A stretch of DNA of 64,000 nt, taken from assembly GCF_036711975.1 (NCBI RefSeq), contig NC_091972.1:6887001-6951000 (forward strand). Direction: 5' to 3'. Positions within the stretch are counted from its first letter, which is position 1. Each line of letters opens with the position of its first letter. Below the pieces are notes generated by a model. The model was not told where the DNA came from, ran no database searches, and saw only the letters and a list, made by a program, of their open reading frames with translations. The stretch comes from Onthophagus taurus (lineage: Eukaryota > Arthropoda > Insecta > Coleoptera > Scarabaeidae). Positions 35,979-47,336 of the stretch are shown one piece after another. Both the position numbers and the translations under genes were made by a program.

Positions 35979-37445
35979 TCATATCATTAATCGACAAGCA
36001 GATTGAATATAGAAACTGCTGCTAATATGATAATTTGTGAATAACTCTTCCAAACTGGAAACAAGTTCGTCAACTTTTATCTTCGCATGATCACTGATTG
36101 GAAAATTTTTAAAAGGTGACCAAGAGTTTCCATCAAAATTAGCTGGTTGAGAAAGACAAAGACCAGCTGGAAATCCAAAACTGCCGTTTGATATGATTCC
36201 TAATGATATAATTTCATCGCTTGGTTTACCAGAGAACCAAATCTCCAAAACTTTTATTGTTGCCATAGCTTTTGCATAAGTTAATGGTCTTCCTAAAATT
36301 CTAGGAACGGTCTCTTTGGTTTCGTTTACCCTATTCCACAATTCTTCTTCGAATTCGTCGGACATATAATGAATGTAATGCAGTTCTGGAGTAATTCGTC
36401 CTAACGGAAGGGTAGATCCTCCGTCGGTTTTAATTGCCCTTTGATATGGCCTCTGAATATCACATCTTTTCAATACTGACCCAACATCAATGAAAGGTGT
36501 TAGCCACAAGCCCCAAACCGGGGGAGCGCTTAATTGGTCTAAAGGTACTTTACATAATTTTGAAATAATACTTAATGGTAATGAACCTTTATCAGCTGAT
36601 ATTGCAATTATATTCGAGGGTTTTATAGCAGTGCAATATTCAGCTAACAAGGTTCCGTTGAAACAGCAAGGTCCTGGGTGTGCCAATATTATTTTTAAGT
36701 CTCTTTTTGCGTGGCCATTTACAGCGTCCCCAAATGCAGCCATTAATGACATGTTTCTAATCAACCACATATCCATACATTCATCTTCTTTACGGGCATA
36801 GTCTTGATCAATATCAATAAACAAATCGCAATCGTCAAAAGCATGTTGCAAGCTACCGACAACTTCTACTTTATCAGTCATATCTGACGTTGCTTCCATT
36901 ACCTCGAGCAAAGCACCAAAATCTTGAGTCATCTCTATCTCCATATCAAATAGTCTTATAAGCAAACCAGCTGGAGGTCTAATATTAGGTATATTAAGTA
37001 AAGACGGGACGATTAAGCTGAAAATAGGATTTTTTATTCCATTAATGGTTATTCTAAAAATTTTCTGTGCTTCACTAGCTTCTTCATCTAATTTATTTTG
37101 ATAGAACGCCATGTTATCTTGGATTAACGCGTCTAAATCATCTTTAGGTAAAACGGCTTCCAAACCGTAATAATCGTACACGTATTCCCAAAATTCACTA
37201 ATTCCGCCAATAAGAAACGCTTTTCCGCCTCTACGGGCTACTTCTTTCCAAATTAAAGGAGACGTCCTGTGATTCCAGTTGTTCTTTTGGTTTTGTTCGT
37301 GAAGAAAGAACTCCCATTGACCTTTTGGTTGCTCAATCATTTTATATTCAAAAGTAGGTAATTTATCGGCTAAATAGGAACATACGTATTTTACTTGAAC
37401 AAAATCTATGCAATCCGGTTTTCCACTGATTACATAAAACGCCAT
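35979..37445 (-). CDS. MDH1B: malate dehydrogenase 1B-like protein
   Basis: An intronless 488-aa frame. The N-terminal ~110 residues are the MDH1B-specific extension (ISGKPDCIDF, WNHRTSPLIWKEVARRGGKA, LIGG..EF). The MDH-like fold follows (LLIRLFDMEIEM, VVGSLQHAFDDCDLFIDI), and the C-terminal part has EIISLGIISNGSFGFPAGL. In true malate dehydrogenases a catalytic histidine sits in VWGNHS. Here the matching segment is PPVWGLWLTPFIDV, without that histidine, and human MDH1B also lacks it. Enzymatic activity is therefore doubtful. MDH1B is associated with cilia and testis in other animals. Divergent from HDDC2. Confidence 0.9.
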   Translation of the reverse strand: MAFYVISGKPDCIDFVQVKYVCSYLADKLPTFEYKMIEQPKGQWEFFLHEQNQKNNWNHRTSPLIWKEVARRGGKAFLIGGISEFWEYVYDYYGLEAVLPKDDLDALIQDNMAFYQNKLDEEASEAQKIFRITINGIKNPIFSLIVPSLLNIPNIRPPAGLLIRLFDMEIEMTQDFGALLEVMEATSDMTDKVEVVGSLQHAFDDCDLFIDIDQDYARKEDECMDMWLIRNMSLMAAFGDAVNGHAKRDLKIILAHPGPCCFNGTLLAEYCTAIKPSNIIAISADKGSLPLSIISKLCKVPLDQLSAPPVWGLWLTPFIDVGSVLKRCDIQRPYQRAIKTDGGSTLPLGRITPELHYIHYMSDEFEEELWNRVNETKETVPRILGRPLTYAKAMATIKVLEIWFSGKPSDEIISLGIISNGSFGFPAGLCLSQPANFDGNSWSPFKNFPISDHAKIKVDELVSSLEELFTNYHISSSFYIQSACRLMI

Positions 37446-37921
37446 GGGAAGGAATTGTATGGATTATATGTGATGTGGGTAATTTTATATGATTGATTGA
37501 TTGCTTTGTCATAAATAATGACCATAATTCCTAGGCTACGATAACAATAAAAATTTTTATTTAAATCTTATATGATTTTATAATATATTTCTTTTTAAAA
37601 TTTACAATATAATTAAACCAACTTCTCAATATACAGTATTTATAGTCACTTCTTTCCTGTGCTTCTTCCTGTTATCTCTCAATAGTTTGATGTCATTAAT
37701 ATCGTGAGAGGTTATGTTATCAATTTTTCAAAATATATTTTAAATTTGAGAAATATTTTTGAAAAATATATTCCTATAAATCGCTGTTATCGATACATTG
37801 ATAGATAATGAAAATTATCTTATCATTTTACCAAGTAATTTTCTATTAAGTTTTTTCTTATCTAACCTATAAATATTACATATTTTAGTTTACGTGACTA
37901 GAAAAGACAAATATCGACAAA
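37446..37921. promoter_or_regulatory. divergent promoter of MDH1B and HDDC2 with a DRE motif
   Basis: A 476-bp head-to-head spacer. An exact TATCGATA lies at 37788-37795, ~130 bp before the HDDC2 ATG. This octamer is the DREF-binding element of many Drosophila housekeeping promoters. Use here is inferred. Confidence 0.55.
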
Positions 37922-38524
37922 ATGGATAACAAATCGCTGGAAAACGAGTCATTACAAAACGTAAAAAGTGTATTAAAATTTCTGAATTTAGTGCATGAAT
38001 TAAAATATTCTGTGAGAAGAGGATGGGAAAGAAGGGGTGTAGAAGGGGCTGAAACTATTTCTGGGCATATGTACGCCATGGCTATGATGACATTTCTTTT
38101 ACCGAACAACTCCAATTTGGACAGATTAAAGTGTTTGCAATTAACAGTAATACACGATTTGGCTGAGTGCATAGTTGGAGATATAACTCCTCATGATGGT
38201 ATTCCGGAAGAAGAGAAACACAGAAGAGAAGATGAAGCTATGAAAGATATTTGTGAATTAGTTGGTGGTGAACAGGGACAATTAATGCAGGAACTTTATA
38301 AGGAATATGAAACCAAAGCCACACCCGAAGCAAAGTTTGTTAAAGATTTAGATCGATTTGATTTTATATTCACCGCATTTGACCTTGAAAAGAAAAGGAA
38401 CAAACCAAGAGAATTTCAAGATTTCTTCGATCATATGGAGGGACAATTTGAACATCCTTTAATTCAGGAATTAGTAAAAGGATTGAATGAGGAAAGAAAT
38501 CAATATGGAACAAATTCTAAATAA
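37922..38524 (+). CDS. HDDC2: HD-domain 5'-deoxynucleotidase HDDC2
   Basis: Single exon, 200 aa, near the family's usual length. The HD phosphohydrolase metal site is complete: His49 (ISGHMYAMAMM), His78-Asp79 (VIHDLAECIVGDITP) and Asp142 (VKDLDRFDFI). The YfbR/HDDC2 family dephosphorylates deoxyribonucleoside 5'-monophosphates using divalent metal, in the cytosol. It ends EERNQYGTNSK, followed by polyadenylation-like aataaa near 38,660. No intron is seen. Confidence 0.94.
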   Translation: MDNKSLENESLQNVKSVLKFLNLVHELKYSVRRGWERRGVEGAETISGHMYAMAMMTFLLPNNSNLDRLKCLQLTVIHDLAECIVGDITPHDGIPEEEKHRREDEAMKDICELVGGEQGQLMQELYKEYETKATPEAKFVKDLDRFDFIFTAFDLEKKRNKPREFQDFFDHMEGQFEHPLIQELVKGLNEERNQYGTNSK

Positions 38525-39390
38525 TTCTTATAATTTATTTCAAAGACTTAGCTTATTGTTGTTAATCATTTGTTAAAATATAATATATATTTGATATATT
38601 TTATTAAATAATGATAGAATTAGTATCAAATGTAAGTTATTTCAATCATTCATAACAAAAAATAAATAAATTTAAACTTTGTAACACTATAAATTTTTAT
38701 ATTGGTGAAAAAATGTCGTCATGATTCACATCATGATATAAGTAAAACTTAACAATTTTATTGGATTCAATGATATAATAATATATGGTTGTGAATAAAA
38801 AATCGTGGTAAAAATTAATAATTTTAGATGATTCCATTAATTTTGGGAAAAATGATTCATTAAAAAAGTTAAATCTAATCACATTCCAAGTTTGTCAAAC
38901 GTTTAAAGATTGAATTTATCGATAAGAATACTACAGTTTCAAGTGTTATATAGAAAATCACTTATCTCATTATCATAGTTGACGATTGAGTAAATTTTAA
39001 TGATCTAACTAGCTGATTTATGAGAAATGTAAGGAGCGGCTTTTACATAGACGTGTAGGAGTGTAATTCCGTATTGAACAAATGCAAATTTGTCACACAT
39101 TTCTCAATTCTAAGCTTCTTTCGTCCGAACTTTGCTCATGGGAATTCTGTCGCCTTTTTTTTTCGTCCGAGATTTTAAATCATTCGCTTCGAACGCTCTT
39201 ATTCTAAACAATGGTCGAAACAAACTCGAACCACTGATAATGTTCCGTTCTAAACTAAAGTAAGGGAGAAATCATATAAAGAACCCTTCTCAAAATAATG
39301 AAACAAAGATCGAAAGTACCATCTAGCGCTAGACTGAAATGGGAGATGGAGTTATGTGTTTAGAAGGTAGTTTATATCGAGAAAGGTAGT
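38525..39390. other. intergenic DNA after HDDC2
   Basis: Includes the HDDC2 3' UTR. accatctagcgctagac at ~39,318 is a short near-palindromic motif. No gene or clear mobile element was recognised before the pogo-like terminus at 39,391. Confidence 0.4.
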
Positions 39391-40960
39391 ACAGTAAATC
39401 TTCGCTAATCCGAATCAATTAAAACCAGCTCTATTTAGATTATTGAAGCCATATTTAAATATTATAAAAAAAATCTTATAAATAAATAGTCTTGTTTAAA
39501 TTTCTTCTTTCTAAACTTAGCATGTCTCATTCCATGAGAACTGGTCCACAGTAGTCGAAGTCTCTCTTCAGCCCACAGTCCAATCCTATGTTTGGCCATC
39601 GCAAATAATACACCAACTAGTAGGACATATCGGAATAGTTTTGAGCATATTGCTTAAATCTGTAAATGGTAGTTCTAGCCACTTTCTCTATATGCAAATG
39701 CAAAGGATAGGCAAAGCAGAATATCCATTGCTAGAGTTGGCGTCCTGCTTATCACACCAGAGATTGCCAATCTAGCTACTCCTTGAATTCGTGAAAGTTT
39801 ACTGATAACTGAAGTCTGTTGGACTTTCCTATACCAGGCATAGAGCCAGTACAGTCTTTCAGGGGTAAGACCCCAATTTTTTCCACAAAGACTGCGACAA
39901 GTCCACAAGGATAGTCTAGCTTTGTGCAAAACTCCATGCAAATGTCCATTCCATGAGAGGGTTTTGTCTAGGATTACTTCTAGATATTTGACTTCCTTTG
40001 AGAAAGTAATTTCTTCACCTTGGATAGTTGGACGGAATAGTCCATCAAACTTTCGTCTCCTGGTGAAGGGCACAACAATTGTCTTTTGCGGGATTATCGA
40101 GAGATTCTCTCTCTTACACCAACGCAAATGATATCTAGGGTCACCTGGAGAACTTTGGATACCCTTACTGAAGCTTTTAATACCTTTCGTTTTCGTTTGT
40201 CCCAGCGTCTTCATGGACAGAACTGCTGTCACTATCCAGCGGAACATGATCTTTACCAAAACAATCCAATCGTTAACTTCTGATTGAGAAAGATGATAAT
40301 CATTGCTTATTTGTTGAAACATAACACCGATTTCTTTTAATTCTCGTTCACCTTGCTCTGTTTTTTGAACCGAGATCCATTTATTTTTTAGAATTGTCAA
40401 TGGAATACATTTTTCTAGAATTTTTCTATTAAATTAGCCGACATTTTGTCCCAAGCATGAACACAGCATCCTTAATAGAAATGTTCTTCAGTGCTTTGGA
40501 AATATCATCTTCCTCCATAGATAGAACGTGTTCTAAGAGACTTTTCCGGTAAGTAATTTCCAGAATAATGCAGACTTATCTGCGTTGTATATTTGACTAT
40601 GTAATATATTCGGTTGCACCGTAGATGAGTCGCTAGAGAGTTTCTCTCCAACCACTTTTAATTGACGAATACTACGTCTATTTTTAAATCGACTGATCCT
40701 TCCTCTGTTTGCAATAAACGTTTTGTGTTTATAACATTTAGTAAAAATTTACAGAGCTTTTTCTCATGAAAAGTTAGTTGTGACTGTAGCATGTTTTTCT
40801 TGCTGCAAATAAAACCATTTATACAATTTATCTTCCATTTCTGGATATTCTGGTTCTTGCAAAGCTTTTCCGCGCGCTGGAGTTGCGACACAACTTGTAG
40901 TGTCACTTTAAATCTTCTTTAATGCCATAAATGGCTATTATATAGTATAGTTATGTTAAT
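39391..40960 (-). mobile_element. Jerky/pogo-type DNA transposon remnant
   Basis: One end is acagtaaatcttcgctaatc at 39,391, resembling pogo/Tigger inverted ends (CAGTAAAACCTCG...). Minus-strand pieces at 40,960-40,250 resemble Jerky-like transposases: MEDKLYKWFYLQQEKHAT, LHSQIYNADKSALFWK (the metal-site region), IKDAVFMLGQKWS-like, and a C terminus around KCIPLTILKNKW and QSEVNDWI. Several frameshifts and stops are present. A LINE fragment interrupts it on the left. Confidence 0.65.
39480..40235 (-). mobile_element. Jockey-type LINE fragment inserted in the pogo-like element
   Basis: The minus strand reads LSIIPQKTIVVPFTRRRKFD, EEITFSKEVKYLEVILDK, HKARLSLWTCRSLCGKNWGL, KVQQTSVISKLSRIQGVARL and then LHLHIEK and RFKQYAQNYSDMSY. 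This is the thumb and RNase H-proximal part of a Jockey-clade ORF2. The same family occurs on the plus strand at 48,975-49,330. Truncated at both ends, with a few breaks. Confidence 0.82.
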
Positions 40961-41122
40961 TCAAGCATCAAGTTGATTTTTGTTACATTATTACTAACAT
41001 AACCATGTGTTGCTAAAAATAGGAAATTATTTGAAAAGAAAACATTTTAGTTCATGACAACTTTATTAAAATATTTTTTCAATTAGTATCAGTTCCGTTA
41101 TGTATCATTAAAATTTCTTTTT

Positions 41123-42647
41123 TTAAACACCATCATTAGGATGTAAGGGTATAACAAATTTTGAACCAAATGGCGAGCGATACATAATATCAACATGTTT
41201 AAAAACGTCCACGGGAAAGCCCAAGTTACATAAATAAATTTTTCCATTCTCTGTCGAATGTGGTAGTGGCAATACAGGCGCTAAAGAATATTTAGCAATA
41301 ATGCCAGGGGTACCAGAAGCAGGCGGATCAATTGCCAACACCGACGCTTTATTTTTTAACGTCCATTCTGCTAACGCAATATACAATTTTAAATTATCTG
41401 ATTCTTCACACAAAGATACTATTATGAGGTCGGTTAATTCTGGGAGTTGAGACACATCAGTTACAACTTTGTTTCTTGTCAATTTGTATAATTCCAATTC
41501 TTTGTGGATTAAACCTGAATCTAGATTTGGAACGAAAACTATTGTGTGTACACCATGGCTTGCCAGTTGTCTTGCTGCATTTAATCCAACAGAACCAGGT
41601 CTAAAATGAAAATGATTATATAAAAAAAATTAGTAAAATATAAAATTTTTACCTGTTTGATCCACATAAAAATACAACAGTGGGCATTTGATGAATATTA
41701 TTTGGATTTAGTCTGTGAGCACCGCCAAGAAGTTGTAAAGCCATCTCGGTAGTGGCTCTCCCCATCAATTCAGTACGACGTTCCCAAGAAATTCCCGCTC
41801 TTTCACCCATTAAAAATAGCCGAGTTCTTAATAATCTAGATATGCTTGGTACAATGAGGCCATCATCAGTTACATATTCACATTTTTCTTGTTGAGGTAC
41901 AATAATTTGTCTTAATGACGCCGGGGTAGATGTTATTACATTTTCATCATGTCTATATTTTGTTTGTTTCTTATTTTGTTCGGAACTTTTAATATTATCA
42001 GGTCGTTTTGAGTTGATCTCATCCCACACGGCTTGTTTGTCAAATAGAGCAAGCATTTTCTCAAAATCAAAGTCTTTCGTTATTGCGTCACCTAAAGGTG
42101 AACCAAAACAAGCCTCATCTTTCCAACTTCTACTCCATTTACCCTTTCCTCCTCGTTCCTTTTTAATAGGCGTTCCTTTAGGTGCTTCCGACATTGTCAT
42201 TTTTGAATTGTTTATGTCAATTGGTTTTGATTTTGCGGTATCATTCGAGTGCTGTTGCTGATGGGAGCCGTTTTGATTGAACACTGATTTATTTGATGTT
42301 GTATTAGTTTCTGTTATGTTACTCTGGCTTTTATTTTCACGTTTTGCAATCGGTTTTGCTACTGTTATTGTACTCCTTCCTGTTGGACTTGATTGTTTGT
42401 CTATTAATTTTAAATCAATTATATCACTCGTTCTAAAAATTTTGTATTATCATTGTTGTAAGTATGTGTTGTTATATAAAAATAAATTTTACCTTATAAG
42501 AACTTCTGGATTATCACATGGAATACCGTTGCAGAAAGCTTTTGCGAGGGACAATTTTGAATCTGTCACAGATAGTATTTCTCCCTGAAATGTGCCTAAA
42601 TTATTACCGCATTCCACTGAAACCATGTATCCAGTCCACTGAGCCAT
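41123..42647 (-). CDS. Edc3: enhancer of mRNA-decapping protein 3
   Basis: Exons 42647-42493, 42432-41653 and 41600-41123 give 470 aa with consistent phases. Residues 1-52 form the LSm domain (MAQWTGYMVSVECGNNLGTF), which binds DCP2 and other P-body partners. A low-complexity linker follows. The FDF motif is at ~172-184 (DFDFEKMLALFDK), which binds the DDX6/Me31B helicase. The YjeF-N domain occupies ~220-465 (LFLMGERAGISWERR, VVFLCGSNRPGSVGLNAARQ, YKLTRNKVV). All domains of a complete EDC3 are present. Head to head with ARMC6. Confidence 0.96.
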
Positions 42648-43365
42648 TTCAATGTTTAACAGTGATCAAATAAAAACAAACGTAAATTACGTATTCTTTA
42701 AAAAAAAACAAAAATAAGTAAAACTAAACGTATAGTCTTTTTTGTGGCTTATATTAAGAATAAAATTATTATAGATCTTTGTGTTTTTCTGAAATTAATG
42801 TTGTTAAAAGTTTACGAGAATCAGGGCATGTTGCGTAGACAACACATACACATACACAAGTGTGAAAGAAAAGTTTTCAATAACACAACTATGAACGTAG
42901 CCAAAACGTATAAACATCATTTTTCCTTATTACTACATTTACATTAATCAAAATTATAAGTAATATCTAAAATTTGGGATAATTTAAAATAAAATTTGTA
43001 TACAAAAGTATAAAATTAAAATGTATTTATTAAATTTATGAGAGATTTAGTGTAAGTTTAATTTTAATCTTGACTGTTGGTATCTACATGTTGACACTTG
43101 TGTTGTCTGTCAGTGTAGATATCTATTCCGTACAACAAAAGGTTTAATTAAAAAAAACTAGGTATGTTACATTTTCATATTAAAAAAAATATAAATTAAC
43201 AAATATAGTGTATTCTAAAATGTAATGCCTTAAAGGTTAAATTTATAACTAAATACACTTATCCATTGATTATGATTCATATCAAGAAATCTTGGTCTCC
43301 TTAAACAGTTAATCAAGGTGAACAACCCCCTTTTATGAATCAAACACTTTTTTTATAGAAACAAA
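42648..43365. promoter_or_regulatory. divergent promoter of EDC3 and ARMC6
   Basis: A head-to-head spacer. A plus-strand donor (AACTAG|GTATGT, ~43,162) and an acceptor (TTATAG, ~43,358) just before the ARMC6 ATG indicate a 5' UTR intron. No core motif is obvious. Confidence 0.5.
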
Positions 43366-46327
43366 ATGGATCTTGTAATAACTCAAGATTGTTACGAAGA
43401 AATTGTGCACCAAAACATGTCCGATTTTGAGCTGTCTCAAGAGGAGGCTATCAAGGAAACAATAGAACAACTCAAATCTCAGGTAATAATTTGACATTTG
43501 TATTATTTGACATATTTGTCATAATAATTTTGCTTTCTTATATTGAAAGGGTGTTGATTTGAGCAATATCATTACTGATATGGCTACCAACAATGAGGAT
43601 TTATCACCAGAATTACAGGAGGCATTAATTTCATTAAAATGTCTTGTACAGAAACATGCAGAGCCATCGTACATTACTGGTCAACTTGATATTATCCAAG
43701 CAGAATGCAAGAAAGGTTTACAATATCAAGTTTATGCTGGTAATTAAAGAAATTATGACTTACTCATTAATAAGTATTTTGGAATATTTATAGGAAAATT
43801 AGATACATATCCTTTATTAATGGAAATTCTACAGAACTATGAATCGGATAATGTTGTTATAAACAGTTGTTTTACAACGCTTATAAAATTAATGGATAAA
43901 CAACCAGATTTGTTAGATGATGTGGGTATCCAAATGATTATAAAATACTTGGATAAAAGTGGTAATCAGGATATTATGAGTTTGGTTTTGAAATGGACTA
44001 AAGTATGCTGCATAATGCATGAACAAAATAGGTAATTAATTTTATCCACGACTACCTTATATATACCTTATAAATGAGTTTTCTAAAACAAAAGGGTAGT
44101 CATTTTTCATGAGTCAATAATAGCGGTGAATAATAATCATTATTCACGGGTAATCAACTTGACAGACTAATAATAATTATTTGAAACGTCAAAATTTCAA
44201 AAAACAATTTAATTTAATTTTTTAGGACTTTCTAAAGGTTTGATATTAAAAAAACTTAAACAAATTCCTTTTTTCCTATGATTTAAGCATAAGTTAATTA
44301 ATTTTCGTAAAAAAAAACATGTTTCATAAAATTGCCATTTAATTTTGACAAATTGTTGTGAAGTTGGTTACAGTTGGTAATATTTAATTTGTGTCACATT
44401 GACGTTTAAACTTATTCAAAAATTTATTTAAAGAAATAAATTTGTCCAAGACTACCTTATAATATATACCTTATGAAAAAGCTTTCTAAAACAAAAGGGT
44501 AGCCCTTTTTCACAGAGTGAATAATAACGGTGAATAATAATCATTATTCACGGGTAATCAACTTGACAGACTAATAATAATTATTTGAAACGTCAAAATT
44601 TCAAAAAACGTCAATTTAATTCAATTTTTTCCGACTTTCTAAAGGTTTGACATTAAAAATACTAATTCCTTTTTTCCTATGATTTAAGCATAAGTTAATT
44701 AATTTTCGTAAAAAAAACTACGTTTCATAAAATTGCCATTTAATTTGGACAAATTGTTGTGAAGTTGGTTACAGTTGGTGACATTGAATTTGTGTCACAT
44801 TGACGTTTAAACTTTATTCCAAAATTTATTTAAAAAATAAATTTATGGAATCAATTTCTATAGTCATGGACAAAGTATCTCACATATAATGAGCTATTAT
44901 TCACTCAGGTTAATTATGTACTTAACCTTAGTGAATAATAGCCCTCATTATATGCTCGTATAATTTTATATTATTATCTATGACTGATTGGATAAGTTGT
45001 TACCACACTCATTTGAGGTGATTTGAGTTACGTAATCAAATAAGTAAGTTCATTACCGCACTGGTTTCATTACGTAAGGCATTTTGAGCCCAATCAAAAC
45101 AGACTTACATAATTTATTGAAACGAGCACCAACACAAAAGAAAAACTGCTACCTATTTAAAGAGAAACAATACTATTTATTATAAACATTAATTGTTATG
45201 TTTTTAGATTTAGAAACACTTATTCCAGATGAGTAAACATGTTATTGAAACTGACATTAATTCAAAATTGTCAACAATCATTTCAAAATATTTTTATAAA
45301 TGTCAAAATAGACCTTTTTAAAGAAATTGATTTTTAAGTAATTTTTAGCAGTCATAGATAAAATGTTGTATATCACATGTGGGCTAGAGCATAATTACAG
45401 TACTCATGTGATTACATAACTCGGTCTAATAATCTTACTCTAAATAACATTAATATTAATATATTTATTTGTTTTAGACAATCCATATTTAACGCTGAAA
45501 TTCTAGGACGTTTAAAGACTCGCCTTAATGAAGCAAATGCAAATTTATTAAGAGATATACTCGCTGTGTTACGAGCTTTAGTACTTGACGATGATGTAAG
45601 AGTAGATTTCGGAAAAGCGCACGAACATGCTCGTGTAATAGCCAGTGATACTCTTTGCGCAATTATGCGCTTGTTAGAAAAATTTAAAACGGAAGAACTA
45701 TTTGTAATGGACTTATTGTTGACAATTTCCACCCTTCTCGTTCGCACGGAATTCTGTAAGAAAGTAGAGGATGCTGGTGGCTTACCTTTAGTTAAATATG
45801 CGATGGAACAATTTCCTGCAAACGAAAAAATTATTAGATACAGTCTTAAAGTGTTAAAAGCTTTGGCAGGAAACGATGAATGCAAAGCACATATTATTCA
45901 ATTCGGATTTTCATTGACAATTGTCGAATGTTTGGAGAGGAATAATAAAAATGCCTCTACTGCCACATTCGCATTAGCTTGTATCGCTGCTTTAACATTG
46001 CGTTGCCCCGAAAATAGTAAAGCATTTTACGACCATGGTGCGCCAAACGCTATTGTAGATGTAATGAAATTGCATAGAGATAACGAAGCCGTTCAAAAAC
46101 ATAGCAGTTGGGCTATTCGCAATATGGTGTCTAGAAGTCGATATCAAAACGAAAAATTTTTATCATTGGGTGTAGAGGAAATATTAAAAGCGAATTTAAA
46201 AACTTTTCCAAAATCCGAATATGATACAAAAGCAGCGTTGAGAGATTTGGGCTGTGATGTGAACTTTAAGGAAGAATGGACTGGGAAGGGAGGAAAAATA
46301 ACAACTCAAAATAACAAAGCCAAATGA
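43366..46327 (+). CDS. ARMC6: armadillo repeat-containing protein 6
   Basis: Exons 43366-43482, 43550-43739, 43794-44031 and 45478-46327 give 464 aa; vertebrate ARMC6 is similar in length. The N terminus has the family's ITQDCYEEIVHQNMSDFEL, equivalent to TQETFDAAVRENIEEF-type starts, and GVDLSNIITD. Armadillo-type helices run through the rest (EDAGGLPLVKYAMEQF, SLKVLKALAGNDECKAHII, SSWAIRNMVSRSRYQ) and end near ALRDLGCDV. Molecular function is not well defined in the literature I can recall. The last exon is large. The 1.45-kb intron before it holds a tandem duplication and a long palindrome. Confidence 0.93.
44041..44840. repeat. tandem duplication of a ~400-bp segment in ARMC6 intron 3
   Basis: Two adjacent copies (about 44,041-44,445 and 44,446-44,840) share the same order of blocks: ctaccttat...tatacc, ctaaaacaaaagggtag, gtgaataataatcattattc, caacttgacagactaataat, cctatgatttaagcataagt, gttgtgaagttggttacagt. 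Differences are scattered substitutions and small indels. Each copy carries the hairpin gtgaataat-aatc-attattcac. Confidence 0.9.
44883..44954. repeat. 72-bp palindrome in ARMC6 intron 3
   Basis: catataatgag, ctattattcact and aggttaa on the left are mirrored by ttaacct, agtgaataatag and ctcattatatg on the right, with a ~9-nt loop and small mismatches. The ctattattcac arm shares the gtgaataat core of the preceding duplication, so both may derive from one MITE-like family. Confidence 0.85.
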
Positions 46328-47336
46328 AATTACCCAACACGTTCTAGTGTCTGTAACTTTCCTTTTTTTACCAGCTTTGTTGATACTGAGATATACACTA
46401 CGCTGTTTTTTTTTTATTTCATAACTTATTAATTCTTAATTTTTTTCTTTACTCATACATTACAATTTATTACTATATTAAAATACATGCATTTATTATT
46501 TATTTTTTGTTTATTTTGGGGTTACTGACAATAAGAAATGTGTGAAAACATTCAATAGTCAAAGTTCATGTGAGCTTTTCCCTTACCACGCTCCTAATCT
46601 TAGGCAAGTTTCGTAGTAATTAGTAAAATTTTGGATCAACGTTCGGCATCGCTACACCCATATTTGGGTTTCATTAAATTTTGCGCAGAACAATTTCTTC
46701 TTGTAAAGAACGTTGGAAGATTCTTCTTGTACAAGCAGGGACTAGTTTACACAAGCCAGCCTGCGTCCATTTTCTCCACATGGTCCTTCCATTTCTTTTT
46801 TTTGTCTTGGACTACTTGACCACGTCTTGTACATTTGTTTGATTAATTTGGTCTGTCTATCTCTTAGTGGCTTCCTTGTTTCTACTTTCTACTCAGTATA
46901 CGCCAGATTTTTTCATCCCTGAGCTGATGCCGCCGTAATATTACTCTTCTGATTACAATCAAATTGGTACCAAAGTTGCTGTTTAAGCATTGTATTTCCT
47001 TATTCACTTTCAACTAATTAGAGTTGTATTTAGTGTTTAACTAAGTTAGAATCATGGGTCAAAACAGTGATAATTAATATAAATGGGATACATTTTATTT
47101 AAATTTTATTTTATACTCAATCCTTTTTCCAGAAATCTACCACTTTTGAGTTATCTATATCCGCAGACGTCAAATATTGTAGAAAAATTTATTGACAATC
47201 TAAATATCTATGAATTGTCAGTAATTTGTTTTGGGTGGAAGTATCATGTCATAATCCTTTTAAATGAAAATTTCGTTTTAACATTTTTATTCAAATATTA
47301 ATGGTCATTTTGTGAAATTTTAAGTACACAGTAATA
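46328..47336. other. ARMC6 3' flank and region before the SHIPPO gene, with possible LINE remnant
   Basis: The minus strand of ~46,570-46,900 gives a broken segment KKWKDHVEKMDAGWLV, loosely like a LINE ORF2 C terminus, with different base composition from the flanks. The remainder is AT-rich with no recognised feature. Confidence 0.35.
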
